This document shows positions 33,035 to 44,110 of a DNA stretch of 64,000 nucleotides, one piece after another (within the stretch, counting starts at the first letter, position 1; each line of letters begins with the position of its first letter). Made by a program: the position numbers and the translations under genes. The notes under the pieces are model-generated. The model did not search any database. It was not told where the DNA came from and saw only the letters and a program-made list of their open reading frames with translations. Source of the DNA: Nilaparvata lugens (lineage: Eukaryota > Arthropoda > Insecta > Hemiptera > Delphacidae); contig NC_052505.1 in assembly GCF_014356525.2 (NCBI RefSeq), positions 2,786,759-2,850,758 of the forward strand. Reading direction: 5' to 3'.

Positions 33035-33963
33035 TCTATATAAAAGCGTAATGGCACTCACTCACTGACTGACTCACTCACTCGCAGAACTAAAGATCTA
33101 CCGGACCAAAAATTTGATAGGTATGTTCAGTTGGCCCTTTAGAGGCGCAATAAGAACGGATTTGAAAAAAAATTCCAAAGATACGCCCAAAATCTGCGTT
33201 TTTGCGCTTTCTCAGCTTTATCGAGAACAAATGAACAGAAAATGTTCAAATTTACTACAGAAGCTCAGCTGGGGTGTAATAATGTTGTATTAGAAGGAAT
33301 TTGAAATAACGTCAAAGATACGCCAAAATTAACGTTTTTTCGGCGTTTTCTCAGCTTTATCGAGAACAAATGAATAGAAAATGTTCAAATTTAGTACAGC
33401 TCAGGTAGGGTGTAATAATGTTGTGTTAGAAGGAATTTGAAATAACGCCAAAGTTACGCCCAAAATTAGCGTTTTTCCAGCGTTTTTTTTTTTTTCTTTT
33501 TCTCAGATTTATTGAGAAAAAATGAACAGAAATTATTGTTCAAATTTAGTACAGAAGCTAAGCTAGGGTGTAATAATGTTGTGTTATAGGGAATTTGAAA
33601 TAACGCCAAAGATACACCCAAAATTAGCGTTTTTGCGTTTTCTCTGTTATTTCAGCGAGTAATAGACAGAACATTTTCAAATTTGATACAGAGGTTTAGC
33701 TAGGGTCTAAAAATTTTGTGATGAGGTGACTTTAATATTTCATCAAAGAATCACCCAAAATCAGCGTTTTTCCAACGTTTTTCTCAGCTTTTCTGCGTTT
33801 TCTCAGTACTTTGACTTTCTGATGGAATGAAGCATGCTTCAATGAAAAATGCAGGCGAGCGAAGCGAGCCTGCTGATCTCATTTTTGGGATCCAGTCAGG
33901 GGTCCAGGGGGCGGAGCCCCCTGGCTAGACGGACATGGCGAGCGAAGCGAGTCTGACGGCTAG
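33035..33963 (+). mobile_element. Hel2: non-autonomous Helitron nested in E2
   Basis: Starts TCTATATAAAAGCG after A and ends GTCTGACGGCTAG before T. The interior (33160-33780) holds four to five degenerate repeats of about 120-150 bp marked by AAATTAGCGTTTTT-CGTTTTCTCAG and GGTGTAATAATGTTGTGTTA. The last 125 bp matches Hel1 (GGTCCAGGGGGCGGAGCCCC). Confidence 0.85.
33160..33780 (+). repeat. Degenerate tandem repeats inside Hel2
   Basis: Blocks with AACGCCAAAGATACGCCCAA-AATTAGCGTTTTT, TTCTCAGCTTTATCGAGAAC, AAATGTTCAAATTTAGTACA and GTGTAATAATGTTGTGTTA recur four to five times at about 120-150-bp spacing. Confidence 0.75.
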
Positions 33964-34125
33964 TTCTCCATAAAGCTATGTGGACTGCTCTTACTCTCTC
34001 ACAACTGGCCAAAACAGAAATATTATACAGTAGTAATCGGCTTGAGTTAACCAAAATCGGCTTGAAATTAGGAACATAAACGACCAATATCATGTGATAT
34101 CTTCTTATACTATATTTAATTTTAT

Positions 34126-34984
34126 CTATGCTTACAGTGAGTAAATACAGTAAATATCTCTAGAATATTCCGTGGACATATTCAAATAAAAAAGCTGTGT
34201 TTCATAGAGAAATATGACTCCACTGAATCCACCGCCATTCAAATGTATATAACTGTAAAAGCTGAGCTTGTGCAGGGGTGTTTTCAAGAGTCTCATTAAA
34301 TTCCAGGGTTTAAAAAATATTTTTTATCGTTTCTTCAACTGACACACAGCGGGGCCTTTTTGTCAGTCTGAACAAAAGTGAAAATTGGAAGGCAACCCTT
34401 CAGAGTACGGTAATCCACTAATCGGAGCCCCGGCACGAAAATGTCAGCTGAAAGTTAATAGGAAAAAACAAGATGCGGAAACTGCTTCTTCCTCTGCCAT
34501 TCAAATGCATTCACTTGCCCACTACTTCCTGTCTCACTCTCTCTCACTCACACTCTCTCTCCCTTTTTCTCCCACTTCCTCTTCCTCGCAAACACTTCCT
34601 CTCCAGTTAATGTTTTGCTCCAATATTTATGGCCAGCTATTAACTCTCTTATTTAAAGAGCATTTTAGCCTCCAGTCAAGAATATTCTCGTCAAAGGACT
34701 CCATTTCATGCGCCCGACTTCTGAAGGACGCAATATTCAGCCAAAATGAGTATCAGACTGATAATTATAGTCGTTTTTAATTTGATCTGAGAACTTTTTT
34801 TATCACAGAAATGTCACTGTTTAGTTTCTCGGAAATGCTTGTCAGGAACCTATGCTCATTATTTTCTTGGGAACTAAAATATTCTAATTACAATCTGTGT
34901 CTCTATAATTTTCATATTTCTGATAGTTGATCCGTCCGTTTTTCACTGTTTCTCCAGCTTCACCATCCTGAACAAACTTTTTGG
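34126..34984. other. Intron sequence with a pyrimidine-rich tract
   Basis: Not repeated elsewhere in the window. 34520-34600 is a CT-rich tract (CTCACTCTCTCTCACTCACA). The 131-codon frame at 34385-34780 follows that tract and has no recognisable domain, so I do not call it. Confidence 0.35.
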
Positions 34985-35822
34985 TCTAAGATACAAGTCG
35001 ACGGTTTGGCATTTCTCTTAATGTTTAAATGTTTACATGTTTTTATGCTGTGCATTTACGGCAAAACGCGGTAATAGATTTTCATGAAATTTGACAGGTA
35101 TGTTCCTTTTTAAATCGCGCATCGACGTATATACAAGGTTTTTGGGAATTTTGCATTTCAAGGATAATATAAAAGGAAAAAGGAGCCTTCTTCATACGCC
35201 AATATTGGAGTAAAAATCAGACTATAGAATTATTCATCATAAATCAGCTGACAAGTGATTATACAGATGTGTGGAGAAGCCAGTCTATTGCTGTATTTCC
35301 ATAAGGTCTATAGTTTCAATAAGGTACTTGTGGATGAGAATACTGCGTGAGGTCTACTGTTCACAGAACTACTAGTGTAGTTGAGAAGTTCATATTGTGG
35401 TAACTAGTAGTTCTGTGAACAGTAGACCTCACGCAGTATTCTCATCCACAAATACCTGATTGAAACTATAGACCTTATGGAAATACAGCAATAGACTGGC
35501 TTGTCCACACACTGTGTAATCACTAGTCAGCTGATTTATGATGAATAATTCTATAGTCTGATTTTTACTCTAATATTGGCGTATGAAGGAGGCTCCTTTT
35601 TCCTTTTATATTATCCTCGAAAAGCAAAATTTCAAAAACACCTTGTATATACGTCGACGTGCAATTAAAAAAGGAACATACCTGTCAAATTTCATGGAAA
35701 TATATTATCGCGTTTCGCCGTGAATGCGCAACATAATAAACATATTTATAAACATATAAACATTTGAACATTAAGAGAAATGCCAAATCGTCGACTCTTA
35801 GACCTCACTTCGCTCGGTCAAT
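34985..35822. mobile_element. C4/C5: two C elements head to head, forming an 838-bp palindrome
   Basis: Left arm 34985-35376 ends CAGAACTACTAGTG; right arm starts ACTAGTAGTTCTGTGAAC at 35403 and ends CTCACTTCGCTCGGTCA. Arms of about 390-420 bp are more than 95 percent complementary by eye. The centre (about 30 bp, TAGTTGAGAAGTTCATATTG-TGGTAA) is the complement of the 3' tail of the T family. Confidence 0.9.
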
Positions 35823-35834
35823 TTTTGATATTGA

Positions 35835-36125
35835 ATGGAAAAGACCAAAAAATTGCCAAAAAACCACAGATTTATTGATACTTAGGAAGACCGGTTTCGG
35901 TTATTACACCATTGACAGTCTCTGATAAACTAAAACTGAATACAAGAGCAGCAGAATTTATACTAGTAGGCGAGTACTTCTATTGGTCAAGGGCATGAAC
36001 GCCTGCCATTGGCCCAGCTAGACAGTCTCCTCTCACTTAACGGTGTCACAAAATGGCGGCTTATGCAACGGACTCGCCATGATAACAAAATTTACTTTCA
36101 GTACAAAATAAGAACCAAGAAAACA
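35835..36125 (-). mobile_element. T5a: T element, minus orientation
   Basis: Complement of the full LTR-like unit: TTGAATGGAAAAGACC, GACCGGTTTCGGTTATTACA, TTTATACTAGTAGGCGAGTA, ACGCCTGCCATTGGCC, then AACGGTGTCACAAAATGGCG and AATAAGAACCAAGAAAACAA. Confidence 0.75.
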
Positions 36126-36179
36126 AGTAAAAGGAGTAAAATAAATATTCAAATGGATAAATTTAATATAATTTCCTGC

Positions 36180-36350
36180 TTAATAAAATATAATTGTTCA
36201 TTTTAAACAAGAATGAACAGTTAATATTACATCAATAAAACTGTATCTGCTGTTACGTCGTGACGTCATCACTGCTTGTCACATTATTTATCCAGCTCTC
36301 TCTGTCGAAGAACCATATATGATATGATATAAGAACCATGATATACCTAC
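36180..36350. mobile_element. B fragment between two T pieces
   Basis: AACAAGAATGAACAGTTAAT-ATTACATCAATAAAACTGTA matches the middle of family B. The ends are missing. Confidence 0.5.
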
Positions 36351-36467
36351 TCTTGTATTCAGTTTTAGTTTATCATAGATTGACAATGGTGTAATAACCG
36401 AAACCGGTCTTTCTAAGTATCAATAAATCTGTGGTTTTTTGGAAATTTCTCTGTCTTTTCCATTTAG
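36351..36467 (+). mobile_element. T5b: forward T fragment facing T5a
   Basis: CTTGTATTCAGTTTTAGTTT through CCGAAACCGGTCTTTCTAAG, AATAAATCTGTGG and CTGTCTTTTCCATTTA. With T5a it repeats the inverted arrangement seen in T1, T6 and T7. Confidence 0.75.
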
Positions 36468-36706
36468 CCTGAACAAATGTTCGAAATGTTTTTTATGATG
36501 AAACACTGGGATGTTGTCTAGAAATATCAAGAATTTATTGCAAAATTTCAAACATATTTCAACACCAATGGTCTCATCTTCAGTCTTGAAATATGTATGA
36601 AATTTTGCAATGGATTTGTGATATTTCTAAATAACATCCCTGTGTTTCATTAGGGATGAATATCTTCCTTCACATCTCAGCAACATTCTAAGTATGATGA
36701 ATGTAA

Positions 36707-36873
36707 AGATGCGTACAGATATACGCGCCGCGAACATGAGCAATTAACTTTTAATCAGCTGACTTCATCTGTATTTTGACAGAAACGGTATAAGATATGA
36801 ATATGAAAAGCTTGGCATCAGCTGATTAAAAGTGAATTGCTCATGTTCGCGGCGCGTATATCTGTACGCACCT
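36707..36873. mobile_element. L1: 167-bp Harbinger-type MITE
   Basis: Inverted ends of about 55 bp: AGATGCGTACAGATATACGC at the left, GCGTATATCTGTACGCACCT at the right, continuing through GCCGCGAACATGAGCAATT. Flanked by TAA at 36704-36706 and 36874-36876. A related element is at 56825. Confidence 0.9.
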
Positions 36874-37408
36874 TAACAGTATCTGAGATCGAAAATGTTT
36901 ATTGATGAAAAGGGGGTTTTTGAACGAGAAGGTTCTTTGATAGTAATAATTGGTTATACAAACTTACAGAGCTCAATCATTCGATATTAAAATAATAACT
37001 TGAATGATTATTCAGGTTACTACGTCATAGATTACTGAAAATAAACACTGATCAACTACTGAGGATCAAATTTATTGTTCTCTTTTCATCATTTTTGTCG
37101 TAGTATTTCTGAAAATGTTTCATACGAAACTTGGTTCTTGTCTGAGCTTAACTATTATTATTTTATAGTTCAATATCCAAGAGCAACAAACCCGTACGAT
37201 TTTAGTATGTGGTTGCTATAGTGAGGTCCACGTTATAATGGCAGTGTTTGATCTACATTGGTGTTGCTATCCTTGTTTATCATTCGACAAACCAGATAAC
37301 ATTATCCTCCACAACGTCATCAGATCGTTCTTTAACAATGTATGAGTTTATATTATTAACAAAATATTCAATCTCAATTCTGAACATTATTTATTATGTA
37401 ATCATTGA

Positions 37409-37655
37409 AAATAGTATCTTACGTCACATGGACGGGAAGGGATCTTTTGCTGGCGAGAATGATGTTTCTAGTCGAGGCGTAGCCCGAATTTTATTCGAGC
37501 ACTGCAAAAGACATTCACGTCCAAGTAACGTACACTATTTTTTGTCATAATAATCTGAAGAAGAATAATTGAGAAATAGAAAACATTACCGGCTTGTGCT
37601 GAAGTTACTTCATGCATTCTATAAACATAACCTGGTTTACAAAACCTGGTTTATT
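37409..37655 (+). repeat. R1: R-family block
   Basis: About 240 bp repeated directly at 38449-38690: AATAGTATCTTACGTCA, ATGGACGGGAAGGG, GGCGAGAATGATGTTTCTAG, TCGAGGCGT, ACATTCACGTCCAAGTAACG and TACACTATTTTTTGTCATAA. A reversed, more distant copy is at 47365-48107. Confidence 0.75.
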
Positions 37656-37789
37656 TAGTACATCTAATCATTTTTTATTTTATTTTCAATCACCTATTAA
37701 TATGTTTTTCGAATGTGAGAATATTGATACTGATGGGCACGCATCATTGAAAATAATGGAACCCTCCTACCTTACAGAAATAGTTACGG

Positions 37790-38100
37790 CCAGACATCTG
37801 TTTAATGCATGCAATAAATAATTCACTTCTCAGCTGATTGATTATGAATAACTCTATAGTCTGATTGATGATATACTGTATATAGTGATATCAGAGTATG
37901 GAGGAATTCCTTTTCTTTTCATATTATCCTTAAAATGCAAAATTTCAAAAATCTTGTGTATAGATCGACGCGCAGTTGAAAAAGGAATATTCCTGCCAAA
38001 TCTCATCAAATTCTATCAACGCGTTTGGCCGTAGTCGCGTTACATACAGACAGACAAAAGAAAATCCGAGTTAAATCATAAACCTCACTACGTTCGGTCA
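37790..38100 (-). mobile_element. C6: C-family element, diverged
   Basis: GCATGCAATAAATAATTCAC, CAGCTGATTGATTATGAATA, GTGTATAGATCGACGCGCAG and CTCACTACGTTCGGTCA match C1. The TAGTAGTTCTG end is lost. Confidence 0.65.
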
Positions 38101-38277
38101 ATGATGTTAGCAAGCTCTTGTAGGCTAAGACAAAAATTCCCTACACATGATATGTCAACGAAAATTAATGTGAAGAAGGCTATTTAATAGATTAACATTA
38201 AGATGAACATCGGCTACGTCCTCCGATGACGTATTTCTATAGCTACGGAGACCTTTAGGGCAAAGCCACAAGAAGCA

Positions 38278-38426
38278 TATTTTGGCACTAGCAGCGGACG
38301 AGCTGGCAAGGCAGGAAGCTCTCCGATTGGCTGATTATCAGCTGATTCCCGATCAGCTGATAATCAGCCAATTAAAGAGCTTTCTGCCCCATCTACTCGT
38401 CCGCCACCAGTACAAAAACGCCTGAA
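38278..38426. mobile_element. Palindromic MITE with a perfect 20-bp central hairpin
   Basis: Ends ATTTTGGCACTAGCAGCGGA and CCGCCACCAGTACAAAA are imperfect inverted copies. The centre TTGGCTGATTATCAGCTGAT (38327-38346) pairs perfectly with 38352-38371 around five bases. Confidence 0.75.
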
Positions 38427-38448
38427 AAATTACTTTATGTAATATAGA

Positions 38449-38940
38449 AATAGTATCTTACGTCATATGGACGGGAAGGGGCCATCTGCAGGCGAGAATG
38501 ATGTTTCTAGTCGAGGCGTTAGCCAAGACTAGAATTTCATTCGAGCACTGCAATAGACATTCACGTCCAAGTAACGTACACTATTTTTTGTCATAATAAT
38601 TCAAAGAAGAATAATTGAGAAATAGAAAACATTACCTACTTGTGCTGACGTTACTACATGCATTCTATAAACATAACCTAGTTTACAAATTTCGAATCAG
38701 GAATTTTTCGGGAGTTGACAAAACTTTCCCCTGTAGCGATGAGGGTGGTTTTTTGTAGCAGTTTTACTGTTCCTATTTCGGAACTAAGTAATATACTCGA
38801 CTGTAAGCAGAACATATGGTTTTAATTACATTATAGTATGCTGTAAAGAGAATCATATGGTTATTTGTTCTTCAAACAGCTGTTTACCGGCTTGATTTCA
38901 TGCATGGAAAACAGCTGAGATTGAATGACTATGGAAAAAA
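38449..38940 (+). repeat. R2: longer R-family copy
   Basis: The first 240 bp repeats R1. It continues with TTCGAATCAGGAATTTTTCG, AAAACTTTCCCCTGTAGCG, GTTCCTATTTCGGAACTAAG and ATTTCATGCATGGAAAACAG, which reappear in reverse order and orientation at 47365-47880. Confidence 0.7.
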
Positions 38941-39199
38941 TATATTTTATTGACAAATAAAATATAATTGATTATTTTGAACAAGAATGAACAGTTTATA
39001 TTACATCAGACATGCCGGTATCAGGTATTATCTAGAGATGGTAGTGACAAGGCAGAGAATCGGCAACGTTGTTCTCCCATCTTTCTCCATTGTCATTATA
39101 ATGTGAACCTCAGTATGGTTAAGTCATCAATATGTATCAGATACCAACCAGACTAGAACCAGCCAGGTCATTAATAATATTATCAACATAATATTCTAA

Positions 39200-39844
39200 A
39201 ATCTGGTGTTGCGCACTCACACAGCTTTTCTTGCCGTTATGATAATTGATCAACTGACGCAAGTGTTCACGCGCATCTCAAGATCTGAGCCAGCTGGTGA
39301 TAGGGCGATAACGCTAAAAACACACGAGGTCTGCTATCTCTTCATAGTGAATGATTTAATGGAATCAACAGTTGCCAACAGTTTGCAATTGAATAATCAC
39401 ATTTTCTCGAATTTCGAGCTTATTTTCAATTTTAGTTGAAAATGTTACTGAACATTAATTGTAGAAATTTTTATGCTCAATCTTTTCCACTTGAATTTTT
39501 TTGTTCAAATTGTATTTGGAGCCTGATAATTGAGAATCTAAAATCAAACTTTGCATGGATGGAGCGGAGTTCCTGGAATTTTTACATATATGGGACTTGT
39601 GGCAGTCGATAGAGCTTATCAATGACTTTCTTTGGTATTTGAATTTGATCAAAATCGTTGGAGCCGTTTCCGAGAAAATCGCGAAAAATCCTGTTTTTGG
39701 CAACATTTTAGCCGCCATCTTGTATTGCATTTGATCGAAATTGTTCGTGTCGGATCCTTATACTGTAAGGACCTCAAGTTCCAAATTTCAAGTCATTCCG
39801 TTCATTGGGAGATGAGATATCGTGTACACAGACGCACATACACT

Positions 39845-39942
<98 letters not shown>

Positions 39943-40083
39943 ACACACAGACCAACACCCAAAAATCATGTTTTTGGACTCAGGGGACCTTGAAACATAT
40001 AGAAAACATGAAATTAGGGTACCTTAATTTTTTTTGGAAAGCAATACTTTCCTTACCTATCGTAATAGGGCAAGGAAAGTAAA
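39200..40083 (-). mobile_element. D3: family D element
   Basis: AAAATCTGGTGTTGCGCACT at one end and CTTACCTATCGTAATAGGGC-AAGGAAAG at the other, with a CA microsatellite at 39846-39945 and the shared CGTTGGAGCCGTTTCCGAGA block. Confidence 0.8.
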
Positions 40084-40084
40084 A

Positions 40085-40346
40085 ATATAAATATACACGA
40101 TAAAAGGGAAGGGAACGTTAATAAACGTCAGATTTGATGTGATTGTGTGAATAAAATAAATGAGATTGAATAAAACTAGCCCAAAACATCTCCGAACTTT
40201 GTCTAAAAACTTCAAAACTTCTCGAAATTCTTTCCAAATTTCGATGATGTTCTGTCCATAGGCACAGAGTAGAAGAATAGGAAGAGGATTCACATCCTTT
40301 CTCCTCTGTGCTATAGGTGATATATCTCACCCAGAGGTGGTAGGGC
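40085..40346. repeat. U repeat, copy 2
   Basis: Matches 4812-5075 at about 85-90 percent by eye, starting directly after D3. The minus-strand ORFs over it (76-78 residues) are interrupted in the other copy and are not called. Confidence 0.65.
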
Positions 40347-41920
40347 AAAGAAAGTAAAAACTGTAGAAAACTGATATTTCAGAATTCGCATTCTGAAGCA
40401 TGATCCAAAAGAGGCAGAGAACCGGCGAATGTAAACAATTTGTAACAAATAGATTGCAAATTCGATAGATTGATTTACAGTTACACCCGGTATCGTGTAA
40501 TCCAATTCGAAAATTATATAGCTTTATAATGCGTGTACTCAATCGTGCATCAGCCACTGATTACAATTCAGTTGTTGGGGATGAATGGAGTCCATTCATG
40601 CACAAACAGCGATAATAAAAGGGCTGCCCAGCAGAATGATGGAATATTTTGCAGGCACTGGTATCAAACTTGGATTGAATGGGAGTTTGGCAACGCCGCC
40701 TGCCTATCTTCTGTCGCCACTGACTAAATCAACTCGCAAAACTGACTGAATAATAACTTGTTGCCGATAATACCCTGTTGGAGACTGGGGCCAAATTTGC
40801 ATTCACACTATCTGATTGGAATCGACTGGAAAATTGGTGGTTTTGAAACTTGGGTGGTCCTCTCAACAATGGAACAAATGAGTTTATTGCAGACTTTGTA
40901 TCATTGAATCTATGGTATAATAATAACTCTCTCCTCCACCTACTGTCTGAATAGTCTACTTTACTCCCTGAAACATAATACTAAAGTGTTACTTTTACGC
41001 TCTTGGTAGGAAAAAACAGAAAAACTCCCTAGAGCGTAAAAGTAACTCCATTTAAATAACATGGGAAGCATCTCTATTTTAGAAACTTACATTTGAGATA
41101 GGTTGGAAGGTCTAAGCTCAGATGAGGAAGCATATAGAGTAGTCATTAAACCAACTAAATTCAATACCTCAACCAGACATTTGATCAATTTATGAAATAT
41201 ATGTTTCATGCTAAAATTACTTAATACTTACCAACAATCAATCAATCAATCCAATTTACAGTGATCCAACAGTGTATATTGTATAATAAACTGCTTCAAA
41301 CAACCAGGAATCTGCCTCCAAATAGATTTAACCTTACGGCAGTCGCGCTGTTGTAAAAAGTTTTTTTTTGCTGCACAAAACTATTGAATGGGGTGGTGTC
41401 AGTGAATGAGTCACCTATGCATTCCAAAACTTTCCCCCCATCACTCCACTGAGTTGCAGTATCAACCGAGCAATGGTTCAGTCTTTAGGTGCCATTTAGT
41501 CGCGACAGTGCATAAGATAGGGAAAGACTGTATACGGGGTCTGTAAACGAACCAATAACACAGAATTGATGGCTTTGCTTGATGTACCTTATTGGGCTAT
41601 GAAATGGTAATCATCCAAATGTTCATAGGCGTAAAATAATCCAAGAAGATGGAAAAAGTGATTATGCGATTGATTAATATGTTTTGACAATAAACATAGT
41701 ACATAACACTTGGAAAATTGGATGTTGTACAAAATACAACACGCGACTGCTTGTGTGATTGAGTAGGGCGCGACTACCGGAAGGTTGAGAAAGTTATATA
41801 CAATTATCTGGAAAATAATGCATTATACTCACTTCAGGAATACCTAAATACCTAACTTGAATGTAATATAGATATTATTTTATTTTTTTTATTGGTTATA
41901 TTCTAATAATATTGGAATAT
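40347..41920. other. About 1.6 kb of intron without recognisable genes or repeats
   Basis: Not repeated in the window. GGAAAAAACAGAAAAACTCC near 41010 and two copies of ACTCCCT/AGGGAGT-type words at 40960-41040 form a weak hairpin. I see no conserved coding. Confidence 0.35.
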
Positions 41921-41921
41921 A

Positions 41922-42893
41922 CGAGGGCAAATCAAATATAAACGGGATTTTATTTTGAAATGAAAATTATTTATTGATAAATGAATGACAAATACAAATT
42001 ACTTTTCTACATAGTCTCCTGCTTTAAAAATACATTTTTCCCAGTGAGCGGGAAGGTTTTTTATCCCAGCATCGTAGAAGGAAGCTGATTGCGTCACGAG
42101 CCAATTGCGCACGAACTCCTTCACGCCCTCGTCATCTTCAAATCGTTGCCCTCCTAGAGCTTCTCTAAGCGGCCCAAACAAATGAAAATCGCAGGGCGAT
42201 AGGTCTGGACTGTAGGGAGGATGTTCCAGTTGAGTCCAGTGCATTTCTTTCAGTTTTGAGACGGTTAGAGCTGCAGTATGGGGCCTTGCGTTGTCGTGAA
42301 GGAGGATAACCTTTCGAATCGATTGGTCTCGTCTTTTGCGACGATATGCATCCCTCACCTTGGTCAGCAGCTCGCAGTAGTAAGCAGCATTAATTGTGCG
42401 TCGCTCGTGCAAAAAATCAATGAGCAAAATGCCTCGCTGGTCGAAGAAGATGGTTGAAAGGACCTTGCCAGCTGACAGTCGAGTCTTGGCTTTCACAGGG
42501 GCTGCCTCCCCTTTCCTCCGCCACTCCATACTGGCTTGTTTTGACTCCGGAGTGTAGTGGTGGACCCACGTCTCGTCACAGGTGACGATCCGACTCAGAA
42601 ATGTCTCCCCTTCTTCCGTGAACCTTGCTGCATTTCTCTGACAGATCTTTGAAAAATTTCCGTCGCTGGAACTCCTTCACAAGCAAGAAATTTTATAATA
42701 ATACGTTGCGCAGTGGAAGGGTGCACTTGTTGCTCCGACATCGTGATTGTAACTGAAAAACTGGCTGGAAGTGTGGGACGACTGGCTCTCACCACTCCTA
42801 GTGACACCACCTAAGCGTACTAGCAGCGCGGTCCCAGTCCTACCAACGGTAGACGCTCAGGAACAAAAATCCCGTTCATATTTGATTTGCCTG
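41922..42893 (-). mobile_element. Mariner transposon with internal deletion
   Basis: Inverted ends share GGGCAAATCAAATATAAACG at the left and CGTTCATATTTGATTTGCC at the right, about 28 bp each, next to TA on both sides (41920-41921 and 42894-42895). About 970 bp, against about 1.3 kb for intact mariners. It carries the broken transposase gene on the minus strand. Confidence 0.9.
41999..42741 (-). pseudogene. Mariner transposase, DD34D, internally deleted and frameshifted
   Basis: ATG at 42741-42739 starts MSEQQVHPSTAQRIIIKFLA, CEGVPATEIFQR, the N-terminal helix of the mariner HTH region. The coding then jumps, in another frame, to RFTEEGETFLSRIVTCDETW, removing most of the paired DNA-binding domain. 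The catalytic domain is complete: D in TCDETWVHHYTPES, D in LLHDNARPHTAA, and D in YSPDLSPCDFHLFG, with 34 residues between the last two (DD34D). It ends IFKAGDYVEK and TAA at 41999-42001. The frame is open from the first catalytic D to the end, so decay is mainly this one deletion. Intact transposases are about 345 residues. This copy could still be moved by a related transposase if its ends are good. Confidence 0.92.
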
Positions 42894-43309
42894 ATAATAG
42901 TATAATGTATATGCATAGTAATATAGTTTTGGTCATTTCAACCTGACTCCCATATTCTGTCTGGTTCATACTCTATGTCATTGAATGGTACACTGTGATT
43001 ATTAGTATTTTTTTGTTATTTCAATCTGATATGCTTTATCATGTATGATTTCTATCCAATAAATTTTGTGTACTTTTGGAATGTATATATTATGATTTAT
43101 CTTATGCTATAATTATTGTAGCCTGATTGTTAATAAAACAAGTATTGAATCTTGAACTCTTTTTGGAACGTAGATAATTGACTTGAATGGTAACGAATTA
43201 AAAACGTCATTGTGTAGCCGAACGAGGCCCTGTAAATTCTTCGGCAATGAGCTTGTACTTTGAAATGTATATATTATGATTTGTCTAATGCTTTAATTGT
43301 AGCCTGATG
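42894..43309. other. LINE 3'-end-like intron sequence
   Basis: AT-rich, with ATCCAATAAATTTTGTGTAC and TTAATAAAACAAGTATTGAA resembling LINE 3' ends. 43153-43250 is repeated at 44113-44215. Confidence 0.4.
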
Positions 43310-44110
43310 GTTAATACGTGATGGTTGTAACACGGCAAACTACTCAAATGATTGTTAGGCTTCCAAAATCGAACTGTACCACGTTCCAGAGGTGTTTTCT
43401 TTTTCTTGCTCCGAAATTTTATAACTTACTACCACCTGATTTGAGAAGAATAAATACCCATAAACACTTCATGAATAAAACTAAGCTTTGGCTATGGCTC
43501 CATTCGCCAGTCGAGGTGGAAGGCTTCTTTAAGGTTTTAAGTTAATGAGTTTCAAAATATATCCACAAATCAAGTCAACCTTGTATTGACTACTACATAG
43601 TCCATCAATTCATTCTGTGTGTTACGTTTTTGTCTCGATGATGTCACTAATAACTGTCTTTCTGTTGAATTATACTACACTATGGAATTGATTGATATTT
43701 TAATTATATTATTTCTCTGTAGATTGATAGGTATTATCGCTCTTTCTCTACAAATGGGTGTAATTTATAATGGTAAATGATACTAAAAATGTTTGTTTTG
43801 TATGTATGTGCGAGCTTGCACTCAATCATCTTCATTTCATCTTCATTACATCATACTTAAATTCTAAATCTCTCTTCTTCCCAACTCCTTTTCCTAGACC
43901 TACTAAATCTTAAACTATATAAATTTATAAAATAAATAATCTTACTTATTACAATTTGTATCTGACTCCTATTCGCGGACAAAGTCCAGTAACATACTGT
44001 ACTTTTTGTGAGTAGTATCTTGTTCACTTGTAACTTGTCGTGTTATACTTTTGTTAATATTTTGTATGAATTTCGAGTGAATAAATTTGAATTTGAATTT
44101 GAATTAATAA
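43310..44110 (+). mobile_element. LINE 3' end with short C-terminal ORF remnant and TTTGAA tail
   Basis: A 75-codon frame (43318-43545, TAA) reads RLPKSNCTTFQRCFLFLAPK, then FYNLLPPDLRRINTHKHFMN, KTKLWLWL: the extreme C-terminus of jockey/CR1-type ORF2, where the pattern A-P-K-x-YN-x-LP-x-x-x-R and a final K-x-x-LW-L is usual. About 550 bp of 3' sequence ends in three TTTGAA units at 44086-44104. It is flanked by roughly 100-bp direct repeats (43153 and 44113). Confidence 0.75.

Larger units (their letters stand above)
32940..34125. mobile_element. E2: E-family MITE split by a Helitron
   Basis: Left half TAGCATAAGAAAATATCCCA-TGGTATAGGGCGTTTATG...AAGCCGATAGT; right half ACTGGCCAAAACAG...AATCGGCTTGA...AACATAAACGACCAATATCA-TGTGATATCTTCTTATAC. 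The two halves join across Hel2 into one E element. Confidence 0.8.
37221..39113. mobile_element. B3: B element carrying R repeats, a C fragment and another MITE
   Basis: Left end GTGAGGTCCACGTTATAATG-GCAGTGTTTGATC, right end GTCATTATAATGTGAACCTC. B interior stops at about 37409 and resumes at about 38940 (AAATATAATTGATTATTTTG). The 1.5 kb in between is R1, C6, a palindromic MITE and R2. Confidence 0.75.

Noticed and set aside
34385..34780. 131-codon ORF
   Set aside because: Driven by a CT-rich tract, with no recognisable domain and no splice or Kozak support.
37409..38690. R1/R2 as LTRs of one retrotransposon
   Set aside because: No primer-binding site, no coding interior, and unequal lengths of the two copies.
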